Source of the DNA: a virus
Virus record (IMG/VR): IMGVR_UViG_3300042305_001538
Location: 1 to 20,575 of that record
Direction: 5' to 3' (one strand)
Length of the DNA stretch: 20,575 bases
The notes beneath the pieces are model-generated. The model worked only from the letters and a program-made list of their open reading frames with translations, had not been told where the DNA came from and did no database searches. Position 1 is the stretch's first letter. Each line of letters starts with the position of its first letter. This document shows positions 13,711-20,404 of the stretch, piece after piece. The position numbers were made by a program, and so were the translations under genes.

Positions 13711-14086
13711 CGATCTGGGCCTGAATCTCTAGAATCTTATTGTAATACTGAGAAGGATTAATGTTCTTAATCTTCACTTTAGCTAGTCTACTATTAATCT
13801 CTTCATCCAAGCCACACAAGCCCTGAATGCGATAATCAAAATAGGCCAACCCTTCATGAGGGTACTCTTCAACTTTATAAGGAATAGGAATCTCAAATGA
13901 CTCTTTATTGTTCTTTGAAGTAAGAAGTGTAATGTGCAGGTAGTAATGGGCTCGTTTAAAAAGAACGAGACGTCCTTGCTTTACTGTTTTCTGCCCTAAA
14001 ATAAATTTAATTGGCGCTTGAAGATGTCTTTGCAAATATGACTCCCCGGGAATCTCTTCTAGAAATGTTGATGCTACGGATATCAT
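13706..14086 (-). CDS. Late protein of unknown function, 126 aa
   Basis: I do not recognise a family with certainty. The protein contains FILGQKTVKQGRLVLFKRAH and YYLHITLLTSKNNKESFEIP, which look like a set of beta strands, followed by a helical end (INPSQYYNKILEIQAQ). It begins 3 nt after the previous gene and its stop codon lies within the promoter-like box of the 297-aa gene, so it belongs to the same late run of genes. A small virion or assembly protein is possible. Confidence 0.6.
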   Translation of the reverse strand: MISVASTFLEEIPGESYLQRHLQAPIKFILGQKTVKQGRLVLFKRAHYYLHITLLTSKNNKESFEIPIPYKVEEYPHEGLAYFDYRIQGLCGLDEEINSRLAKVKIKNINPSQYYNKILEIQAQIV

Positions 14087-14089
14087 AAA

Positions 14090-14476
14090 TTATTTGTTCA
14101 TAAAGGCGGCCTTCTGCTGTCCGGGCATTGGTGCAATAGACTCATTAAAATACTGCCACCACTCTTTAGGATCGGGAGATGTCTTAATAACAGCAATCAC
14201 CTCGACGTCGTTACAGTTAATGGTTCTATAGGCCTGCATAAAGATATCCCAAGTAATGATTAAATTCTTCTGGGCTGGGTTATACTTAGGTGATTGAGTA
14301 GCAGGTTCAAAGTTAAGAATATTACGACCAAGAGTTGACATAAGAAGGCCTCTATCATTGGTGCAAAGCATCCGGCGATAATCCCCAAACCCAGCCTTCT
14401 CAATTCTTCTTCTAAATCTCAGCTCAACAACATTAGTCATCAAAAGCTGAGCTAATGCTGCACGGCCTAATCTCAT
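14090..14476 (-). CDS. Conserved phage protein, DUF2693-like SH3-type fold, 128 aa
   Basis: The pattern VELRFRRRIEKAGFGDYRRM followed by LCTNDRGLL, and later YNPAQKNLIITWDIFMQAYR then TINCNDVEVI, matches a group of T4-like phage proteins that I associate with the DUF2693 type (conserved 'xVxFxKxDGxxRxMxCTxxxxxL...xVWDxxxxxYRxIxxxxV'). The function is unknown. The C-terminus (WWQYFNESIAPMPGQQKAAF) is helical and probably flexible. It overlaps the GroES-like gene by ATGA, and the 126-aa gene follows after 3 nt. The family assignment is from memory and is moderate. Confidence 0.65.
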   Translation of the reverse strand: MRLGRAALAQLLMTNVVELRFRRRIEKAGFGDYRRMLCTNDRGLLMSTLGRNILNFEPATQSPKYNPAQKNLIITWDIFMQAYRTINCNDVEVIAVIKTSPDPKEWWQYFNESIAPMPGQQKAAFMNK

Positions 14477-14898
14477 TTTTTCTTTTTCTTTTTACTATCA
14501 ACAACCTCAGCTTTACCTTCACTGATAGGTTTGCAGATGCCAAAAATACGCTCTTCAGATAAGAAGACAAGCATCTTGCCATTCTTCTGAATTGATTGAA
14601 GACCTCTATCACCAGGGAAGATAACTACATCTCCAACCTTGACCTGCTTGCAAGCCGGGCCTGCGAGAGTAATCTTAGCAACTCGCCAAGCTCTATGATC
14701 GACAACCTGATTAGGTAAGATAATGCCATTACGCATTAACGACTTACCGTCAGGTGCCACATCTGCATACTCAACTGCTATGACGTTTGATAACAGTTCT
14801 ACGATTTCATAATCCTCTGGGAGAGGAACGTCTTTATAATCTTCGGGTGCGATTCCATTTACATTAGCCCCTAAGGAGGCCATTGAGTTAGCTATCAT
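14473..14898 (-). CDS. GroES-like co-chaperonin (functional counterpart of T4 gp31)
   Basis: T4-like phages encode a GroES substitute (gp31) that works with host GroEL to fold the capsid protein. Here the GroES pattern is visible: a beta-barrel start (VELLSNVIAVEYADV), a mobile-loop-like region (DGKSLMRNGIILPNQV), the central RVAKITLAGPACKQVKVGDV with VIFPGD (compare GxVxAVGxG..xxxxVKxGDxVxF), and a terminal LVFLSEERIFGICKPI (compare YLxLxExDILAIV). It has an N-terminal extension of about 25 residues and ends in six lysines after a short acidic tail. The 141-aa length is longer than GroES and close to phage co-chaperonins. The ATG is preceded by CTTAAATT, a weaker form of the late box. Confidence 0.75.
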   Translation of the reverse strand: MIANSMASLGANVNGIAPEDYKDVPLPEDYEIVELLSNVIAVEYADVAPDGKSLMRNGIILPNQVVDHRAWRVAKITLAGPACKQVKVGDVVIFPGDRGLQSIQKNGKMLVFLSEERIFGICKPISEGKAEVVDSKKKKKK

Positions 14899-14910
14899 AT
14901 ATGTTTAAAT

Positions 14911-15261
14911 TTAAGTAATTTGTTCTCTAAGTTCAAGTAATACTTTGATCTCTCTCTCAGACATCTCCATATTGGAAGCTAAGAGAGATATTTTATCATC
15001 CTCTTCAGTCTTCTCTTCTTTGACCTTCTTTATGTATTTGATAAAAGGTACTTTAGATTTAGGATAAAGCTTAAGGAGTAATTTATAATGTAACTCCCTA
15101 TCAATATTGCCTAAACTATTTACACTTTCATTAATAGCTCCACAAATTTGTGGACTAATAAAAGATAGCCACCTGTTAATAAGATATGATATATAACCTT
15201 CAAGTGGTAAGTTACCTTTCTTGTAGGTAGTTATATCCTTTATGTAATCGAATATTGTCAT
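14911..15261 (-). CDS. gp62: Clamp-loader small subunit, T4 gp62-like
   Basis: gp62 with gp44 loads the gp45 sliding clamp on DNA for replication and, in T4, for late transcription. This 116-aa protein resembles the short gp62 of cyanophage-type T4-like phages: MTIFDYIKDITTYKKGNLPL, then YISYLINRWLSFISPQICGA followed by INESVN, the 'LxxxLHYKLLLKLYPKSKVPF' helix with IKYIKK, and a C-terminal SLLASNMEMSEREIKVLLEL. The order 'FDYxKxI...xxLxNRxLSxxxxxxxxxNxxN...xxxxYxxLxxxxxPxxxxxxxxxK' is diagnostic in my memory. T4 gp62 is 187 aa, so this is a compact version. Its ATG overlaps the stop of the damaged homing endonuclease (ATGA). There is no gp44 or gp45 beside it. Confidence 0.8.
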   Translation of the reverse strand: MTIFDYIKDITTYKKGNLPLEGYISYLINRWLSFISPQICGAINESVNSLGNIDRELHYKLLLKLYPKSKVPFIKYIKKVKEEKTEEDDKISLLASNMEMSEREIKVLLELREQIT

Positions 15262-16180
15262 ATATTAAAAGTATAGTGTTGTGTTTTGTATCCTTGTTCT
15301 TTTATAATTTGCTTTTTTGTTACCATGCCCTTAAGAGTTAATCTAACTCTACTTGTTGTAACATTACACATTGATGCAACATATGCTTTAATATCTTTAG
15401 CTTGACACCTGGGATGATCTTTAATGTAAGCAATTATGCTATTTTTTACAATATCTTCAAGCGAAAATTGTGGTAAAACATACCTTATATCATTTTTACT
15501 ATAATATAATTTTTTAAGTTTATTTTGTTTAATAAGTTTATTGAGTCTATCTGATACAATTGTAGTTTTACCTTTACTGTTTATAATATCTTTTACATGT
15601 TCTCTTTTAACGTAGCCGTTTATTTTAACAAACTCTATTATTAGATTATAATCTCTCTCTCTTTTATTATTATAAAAAATACTTTTTGATTGTTGTATTT
15701 TTTGTTTTGTTCTTGATGAAAGTTTATAACAACCTTTAAGGCCCTTGTTCCAAACTTTACGGCCTTTTAGGGATGCTTTAAGTTTTTGACGGGCTGTTTC
15801 TGTCATGGGTATACCTTTATTCCAAGGCGTCTTACCCTTTTTTGCAATACTCATTTTCCGGCAAGATTCGGGATGCATTTTACCGCCACTGCCTCCTTCC
15901 CGGAGATTGCAGTATTGGTCATCATTGAGTGCATCATGTAGTTGTATATGTCGAGCTCTGCTTGATTTAATTCTTCTTGGGTGTTACAAAATTCAAGTAT
16001 AGAACGCTTCCAATGACCGTGATATTTGTTTGAAAAGAAGCTGTCGCTAAAAATTTTACCAGAACCTATGTACCCATCATCAATAGTTCCAACATGTTGA
16101 CCTATATACTTCTTGTATTTTTTAGCTTCTGGATGTGTATTTTCCCAAAGATAAACAAATCCGTGATATAAATCGTTCAC
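15258..16180 (-). pseudogene. GIY-YIG homing endonuclease split by a frameshift
   Basis: Two overlapping reading frames together make one free-standing homing endonuclease. The first (GTG 16180 to 15851, 109 aa) is the GIY-YIG nuclease domain: GFVYLWENTH, then YKKYIGQHVG with DGYIGSG, and a helix ILEFCNTQEELNQAELDIYN. The second (15878 to 15258) has two NUMOD3 DNA-binding motifs (MSIAKKGKTPWNKG and LKASLKGRKVWNKGLKG) and two winged-helix-like segments. Reading the second frame backwards past its first ATG gives YCNLREGGSGGKMHPESC, the classic motif joining the two domains, so the original frame is interrupted near 15912-15920. One missing base (or two extra) would restore it. The element is visibly more AT-rich than its neighbours. 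Sequencing error or functional frameshifting are alternatives. Confidence 0.85.
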
Positions 16181-16185
16181 ATATA

Positions 16186-16193
16186 TATTTATA
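16186..16193 (-). promoter_or_regulatory. TATAAATA late-promoter-like box
   Basis: The minus strand reads TATAAATA, then TATAT and the GTG at 16180 that starts the nuclease domain. The TAA (16189-16191) is the stop codon of the DUF366 gene. The endonuclease thus has the same start arrangement as the virion genes. Confidence 0.5.
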
Positions 16194-16776
16194 CCAAAAT
16201 TTTGGTAGTTGCAACGAAGACATCCTTTAAGATACTATAGAAAATGCCTTCAACGTCTGTCATGAAGTGACGAGCTTGGTCATCATCAAGTTCGGTTGAG
16301 TAGGCAAAGTCGGGTGCTCTTTCACCAGCATTGATATTAATACCGAGGTGGATCAAGACGGCTCCATTCTTCTCAGCTGCAATACTAACTGAAGCCTTCT
16401 TAGGGCCATTATCAGTCTCGATCATGATATCATCACCATCTACATAACCTTCCTTGTTGAGATACTTTCCGCAGAGCAAAGAGCCAACCTGAGCATTAAG
16501 TAAACGTTGGAACAAGACACCACCCCAGATATCCTTATTAGGAATCTCCATAATAAAGTTCATAGCCATATCTGAATAGATGTAGTCCTTATTGAGAGAA
16601 TCTTCCAAGTCAATAAGGTTAGCTGTTACTTCCATTGGAGCAATAAACGAAACAATATTACCTAATGGGTTAACTTCTTTCTTAAAAAACTTGTAAGCAA
16701 AGCGGTCGTGGATCTGAACTCCGCCGTATAAATCTTCACCGAATACTTCTTTTAGTAGTTGTCTATTAATAATCAT
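16189..16776 (-). CDS. DUF366-family protein, 195 aa
   Basis: The pattern matches DUF366 (COG2029) proteins known from archaea and some bacteria: IHDRFAYKFF (residues 22-31), GNIVSFIAPMEV (38-50) then LIDLEDSL, a YSDMAMNFIMEIP segment, FQRLLNAQVGSLL, YVDGDDIMIE, KKASVSIAAEKNGAVLIHLG followed by ININ, and a terminal VFVATTKILV. The HxxxAYxxF..G.xIVxFxGPxxV..xxxVDLED order is characteristic in my memory. I know of no firmly established function for this family. Here it is the fourth gene of the queC operon, 19 nt after the glycosyltransferase, so a role in 7-deazaguanine metabolism is a reasonable inference. The residues repeated across the family (His, Asp, Glu, Arg) could be catalytic. Confidence 0.8.
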   Translation of the reverse strand: MIINRQLLKEVFGEDLYGGVQIHDRFAYKFFKKEVNPLGNIVSFIAPMEVTANLIDLEDSLNKDYIYSDMAMNFIMEIPNKDIWGGVLFQRLLNAQVGSLLCGKYLNKEGYVDGDDIMIETDNGPKKASVSIAAEKNGAVLIHLGININAGERAPDFAYSTELDDDQARHFMTDVEGIFYSILKDVFVATTKILV

Positions 16777-16795
16777 AGTGTATAAAATATAAAGG

Positions 16796-17521
16796 CTATT
16801 CAGACTTCTTCAAGGCATTTTGCCAACTATCTTTAAAAATCTTATTAGACTCTTCCCATTCTGGAGTCATAAACGAGTTGCCCAGACCGTGATGCAGAAC
16901 TGAAATAGGCATTGTACCCATCTTAAGCTTCTTTTCATTAGCCAATAAACAGGAAGCAATATCATAGTGATGAAACTTATGCCGTTCATCAAACTTCCAA
17001 TCAGCTTCTAAAGCTTTTTCAACATCTACGGCCAGAAACAGTCCATCGAGTACCAGACAGCGCTGAGGAGTCGGGCCAAAAAGGGTGGTAATTTGTCGGG
17101 AACTATCTACTTTGATCTGATTGCCTTCTTGCCAACATAAAGGGTGACTTACCGAACCCGAAAACGATTCACGAGGCGCACATGTATGCCACAAATTCTT
17201 ATCTTGAATAGAGAACTGAGCACTACCAGCAAGCCCGGTAATATCCCAAGGTGATTCGTTTAACTTCTCAACTAAGAATAAATCATGAATCTCTAAATCA
17301 TCATGAACAAATAATACAATCTTATCTCTGTTCTTCTCAATCAAGTAACGATTGTAAACTTCAGGTAAACCTGTTGAGTTATCTTTTACAATTTCAAAGT
17401 CAAATAAAGCTCCATTATAACGAATATCGTTAAGAAGTTCTAAAGATAGGGCAAGAGGTCTCTGTTTAAACTCTTCTAGAGTCTTAGTCTTTGTTGCTGT
17501 TACGAGTAATACTTGTTTCAT
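16796..17521 (-). CDS. Glycosyltransferase, GT-A fold (family 2-like)
   Basis: The motif STGLPEVYNRYLIE (49-62) followed by KIVLFVHDDLEI (67-78, with the HDD metal-site triad at 73-75) and DITGLAGS is typical of the 'Glyco_tranf_2_5' type of GT-A glycosyltransferases. A later HHYDIASC resembles the second acceptor-side acidic motif. At 241 aa it is one catalytic domain with no membrane segment, so it would act in the cytoplasm. Acceptor candidates are modified DNA bases, virion proteins or host glycans. Its operon position (ATGA overlap with the glutamine amidotransferase) favours a link to nucleotide or DNA modification, but that is inference. The SDR at 7065-7931 could supply an altered sugar nucleotide. 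Confidence 0.82.
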   Translation of the reverse strand: MKQVLLVTATKTKTLEEFKQRPLALSLELLNDIRYNGALFDFEIVKDNSTGLPEVYNRYLIEKNRDKIVLFVHDDLEIHDLFLVEKLNESPWDITGLAGSAQFSIQDKNLWHTCAPRESFSGSVSHPLCWQEGNQIKVDSSRQITTLFGPTPQRCLVLDGLFLAVDVEKALEADWKFDERHKFHHYDIASCLLANEKKLKMGTMPISVLHHGLGNSFMTPEWEESNKIFKDSWQNALKKSE

Positions 17522-18162
17522 AAAAGGAAGTACGGGTTGTCGTATTTGAAGGTCTGATATTCTTGAAAACCCATTCCATTAAATTTAAATACAATTCCAT
17601 CTTTATCAACTGGAGAAGAGCCTTCAAAGGCAACAGAACAAAACGAATCTTCGTTCATATGAAGAGAGGAACCAGCTTTGACTAAAAAGATATCTCCGGT
17701 AATAGAATTATAGATCCAAGAGGTTAACAAACCCTTATACTTTTCGTATGTCTGTTTAAAGTTACCATCTGACCAACATAAATGGTAAGGTATCATAGCA
17801 GAGTCGGTATTAAAAGCCATACAAGTAGCAATTGTCTTTAGTTCTTGAAAGTTCTGAATGATACCGTTATGCCCTACAAACCAATGCTTATAAGAGAAAG
17901 GATGTGTAGTATTAGGAGAGAAGTCTTGACTTGTTGTATTGGTAGGAGCCCGAGAATGAAACAAACAATAGATGGGAAACTCTTCAGTCTCTTTTAATTC
18001 CTTTTTAAGATAGTCAAGCTCAAATACTTCCTTCTGTTTAAGTAGAACAAAATTGTTCTTAGTGACACCTAAGAACCCTGATGATTGATAACCTCTATCG
18101 AGTCCTAGCTTATAGAGTTCATGAGCCTTCTCAAGAGAAGACGAGCCACTTATCGCACACAT
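17518..18162 (-). CDS. Class II glutamine amidotransferase (GATase_6 type)
   Basis: The domain releases ammonia from glutamine using an N-terminal cysteine. I take the ATG at 18160-18162 (not an ATG 7 codons upstream), since it places Cys at position 2 (MCAISG), overlaps the queC stop as TAATG, and gives 214 aa. Motifs: RGYQSSGFLG (23-32), HSRAPTN (69-75), NTTHPF (84-89), VGHNGIIQNFQEL (96-108) and TDSAM (119-123). These match the GlmS/PurF-type glutaminase domain; no synthase domain follows. In Crenarchaeota a similar domain is fused to QueC and makes archaeosine (G+) from preQ0. Here the same two parts are separate but coupled genes. A G+-type DNA modification is therefore likely, though a different ammonia acceptor is possible. 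Confidence 0.85.
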   Translation of the reverse strand: MCAISGSSSLEKAHELYKLGLDRGYQSSGFLGVTKNNFVLLKQKEVFELDYLKKELKETEEFPIYCLFHSRAPTNTTSQDFSPNTTHPFSYKHWFVGHNGIIQNFQELKTIATCMAFNTDSAMIPYHLCWSDGNFKQTYEKYKGLLTSWIYNSITGDIFLVKAGSSLHMNEDSFCSVAFEGSSPVDKDGIVFKFNGMGFQEYQTFKYDNPYFLL

Positions 18163-18890
18163 TAAGACATTATAGGCTGACAACCATACTTGTTCCAGTC
18201 AATGTCTACGGCATACTTAACCGGGTCAATTAACTTTGCCTTTACCCAACCCTGAATACGACTTGAACAGGCCGGACAAGTACCACAAGCTATCTCTTCT
18301 CCATTGTAGCAAGTTAAGGTCTTAGAAAAATCAGCTCCTAATTCAATTCCGTATTTAAAAATCTCTTCTTTAGAGAGCTTGATAAGAGGAGCCTCAACTT
18401 GAATCTTATAAAGTCTATTGAGGGCTAAACAGTCATTGATCCTTTTTAAGAATTCCCTCGTACCGTCCCAGTGCCCGGAGGTGTCATCTACCAAAGCTGC
18501 TCCATATAGAACAGTTTCACAGCCTCGAGATTCAGCATAAGCAGCTGCAATTGAAAGCATTGTCATATTGCGATTAGGTACGTGGGACTTATTCTGAGCC
18601 TCCCCAATAACGTCTCGCATCTTAGGTACATCGATGTCTGGGTTAGTAAGAGCAGAAGAGTCTGCAAGCTTGGCATAAAAAGTCAGATCAACAATTGTAT
18701 GCTGCTGAATCTTCTGACCTTCCCCGACTCCTAAGTCAGCTGTATAGTTAATAGCCTTTTCAATCTCAAGCTTATGGCGTTGATTGTAGTTATAGGTTAA
18801 ACAATAAACCTCTTCAAAGTTCTTAATAGCATGATGAATAATAACTGTACTATCAGCACCACCAGAAAAAATAACTACACATTTAGACAT
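18162..18890 (-). CDS. queC: QueC, 7-cyano-7-deazaguanine (preQ0) synthase
   Basis: QueC converts 7-carboxy-7-deazaguanine (CDG) to preQ0 with ATP and ammonia. The PP-loop ATP site SGGADST lies at residues 9-15, VPNRNMTMLSIAAAYAE at 104-120, and DDTSGHWDGTREFL at 135-148 (compare the DxSGYPDCRPEF pattern of QueC). The four zinc cysteines C194, C202, C205 and C208 are all present (C-x7-C-x2-C-x2-C). The 242-aa length is slightly above the usual 220-230. In phages QueC serves 7-deazaguanine DNA modification (with DpdA) or tRNA queuosine. It begins the operon queC - amidotransferase - glycosyltransferase - DUF366. Its ATG lies 8 nt from a TATAAT box. Confidence 0.93.
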   Translation of the reverse strand: MSKCVVIFSGGADSTVIIHHAIKNFEEVYCLTYNYNQRHKLEIEKAINYTADLGVGEGQKIQQHTIVDLTFYAKLADSSALTNPDIDVPKMRDVIGEAQNKSHVPNRNMTMLSIAAAYAESRGCETVLYGAALVDDTSGHWDGTREFLKRINDCLALNRLYKIQVEAPLIKLSKEEIFKYGIELGADFSKTLTCYNGEEIACGTCPACSSRIQGWVKAKLIDPVKYAVDIDWNKYGCQPIMS

Positions 18891-18892
18891 AT

Positions 18893-18926
18893 GTAATCAT
18901 TATAGATTACTTTAGAAGGAAATCAA
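18893..18926 (-). promoter_or_regulatory. Sigma70-like promoter of the queC operon with symmetric arms round the -10
   Basis: The minus strand has TTGATT (18921-18926), a 16-nt spacer and TATAAT (18899-18904). TATAAT is flanked by GTAATC and GATTAC, an exact 6-bp inverted repeat (18893-18910). The ATG is 8 nt from TATAAT, leaving a leader of only one or two bases. TTGATT overlaps the last codons of the fibre gene. The queC group would thus be early or middle, unlike the TATAAATA genes. Confidence 0.5.
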
Positions 18927-20389
18927 ACTGTTTGAATTATACTTGCAGAATAATTACTAGACGACTTAGCTCGAGTAATTTGATTAGCAACACAAGAAAC
19001 AAGTATTTGTGTTGTACTTGCTGCAGATATTATTGGGTTCATTATAAACCCGTGAGGTCCTACCGATGTATATGTTTTAGCTGGTAGAAGAGTGTGTACT
19101 GCTGCGGCTCCGGTATTTAGCTCGCGTAAATCTCTAGCTAAATAAGGGTTACCAGGATCTGTATTAGGGGCCCCAGCGTGTGCTATTCCTTCCAAAATAG
19201 AAAATGGAGCATTACCGGAAAGACCAATTGTGTACTGAGCTGCTGCGACACTTGATAGTATAACATATACACTAGTAGTGTATAATAAATTAGGCTGTAT
19301 TGTAAGAGGTCTTTCAGAGAGAGTGACACTAACTGTATTTGCAGCAAATTGAGGGCCATCTGCTGATAGAATAAAATACTGTCTATTTGGCCAAGTATTG
19401 ATAGCTCGAATGCTACCCGAGGCTGAAATATTACCTGATACAGTTAAAGCTTGACCTGGTGCTGGAAGACCTGAAATACCTACTTGTCCTGTATTAGTGG
19501 TGATTATGAATGAAGTAAGAACTGTCGTACCTGTTCTACCACTACCAATTAATCTATTAGTAGGTTCTTCATATCTAATTCTAAAACCTGAAAAAGAGCC
19601 CGTTAAAGTTTCACCGATATCAAAAATAGGATCTACCCCGTCGTTAGCAGGATCGTGAACAAGATTGAATGTACGGGCACTTAAAGAACCAATACCAATT
19701 GATGTGCTAGATGTGGCGCCAATTAAAGTGCCACCGTCTGTTATTAAAATACTTGTTCCGGTTAAGCTTGTTACTTGCTGGGAGTCTATAATAGCTGTGG
19801 TAGCATTAATATCAGTAACGGTTGCATTAGTAATAGTGGCATTCGTTGCAACGAAATCTGTGGTAGTTGTAGTTCCTAAGACTCCTAAGTTTCCAGTAAC
19901 ACTAAACCCCGAGACTTCCGAAATTCTAACGTCAATAATATTAACAACTGTTGAAAGACCAGTTAAGTTAGTTACTAAAAGTGTATCAAAGGTGCCTGTT
20001 CCAGCTGATAGGCTTGTAAAAGACCCTGAAACGGATTGTATGTAGTTAAAAGACTGGGAAGAAGGAGCTGCTGTAGCTAGTTGTCTACCTACTATTTCAA
20101 TACCAGCTGAGACAGGGGATGTAAAAGTTAGTAGTCTTAAATTTCTATTAACGGTATATTGATCTATATCCTGTACAACACCACCAACTGTAATAATAAA
20201 AGAACCAGCTTCATCGAGCATAGTCCAGGTACCAGGAATAGGCCAAACAGATGCTGGTACCGATGCTGTAGAAGTCCAAGTTTGATAAGTTGTTAAAAGA
20301 GGATAAGCCTCATTGATGCCTTGAATACCATTAACTGCAGTAATTGGAGCTAAAAAGATTTGAGGTTGTGTGATATATTCTAGACCCAT
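18923..20389 (-). CDS. Tail-fibre-like virion protein, 488 aa
   Basis: This protein is rich in Ser, Thr, Ile, Val and Gly and contains short irregular repeats typical of fibrous beta structures, such as VATNATITNATVTDINATTA (about residues 186-205) followed by IIDSQQVTSLTGTSI. An N-terminal part (SFIITVGGVVQDIDQYTVNR near residue 65) resembles a fibre-linking domain, where GGVxQxxxxYTV is common at this point. A GQALTVSGNISASGSIRAIN segment near residue 315 leads to a compact C-terminal domain ending IIQTV. No chaperone or peptidase motif is seen. The start follows an AATAAATA box by 7 nt. A tail fibre or baseplate appendage that contacts the host surface is likely. The specific role is unproven. 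Confidence 0.75.
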   Translation of the reverse strand: MGLEYITQPQIFLAPITAVNGIQGINEAYPLLTTYQTWTSTASVPASVWPIPGTWTMLDEAGSFIITVGGVVQDIDQYTVNRNLRLLTFTSPVSAGIEIVGRQLATAAPSSQSFNYIQSVSGSFTSLSAGTGTFDTLLVTNLTGLSTVVNIIDVRISEVSGFSVTGNLGVLGTTTTTDFVATNATITNATVTDINATTAIIDSQQVTSLTGTSILITDGGTLIGATSSTSIGIGSLSARTFNLVHDPANDGVDPIFDIGETLTGSFSGFRIRYEEPTNRLIGSGRTGTTVLTSFIITTNTGQVGISGLPAPGQALTVSGNISASGSIRAINTWPNRQYFILSADGPQFAANTVSVTLSERPLTIQPNLLYTTSVYVILSSVAAAQYTIGLSGNAPFSILEGIAHAGAPNTDPGNPYLARDLRELNTGAAAVHTLLPAKTYTSVGPHGFIMNPIISAASTTQILVSCVANQITRAKSSSNYSASIIQTV

Positions 20390-20396
20390 TGTATAT

Positions 20397-20404
20397 TATT
20401 TATT
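20397..20404 (-). promoter_or_regulatory. AATAAATA late-promoter-like box
   Basis: The minus strand reads AATAAATA, then ATATACA and the ATG at 20389. It differs from TATAAATA in one position. The stop codon TAA (20403-20405) of the upstream gene overlaps the box. Confidence 0.5.

Noticed and set aside
14473-14500. A-rich run at the end of the GroES-like gene as a programmed frameshift site into the next gene
   Set aside because: The frame relation would fit a -1 shift, but the run lacks a canonical X-XXY-YYZ heptamer and no downstream structure is evident; an ATGA overlap explains the junction.
19665-20045. Plus-strand 126-aa Val-rich open frame
   Set aside because: Antisense shadow of the Thr/Ala-rich repeats of the fibre gene; the composition is explained by the opposite strand.
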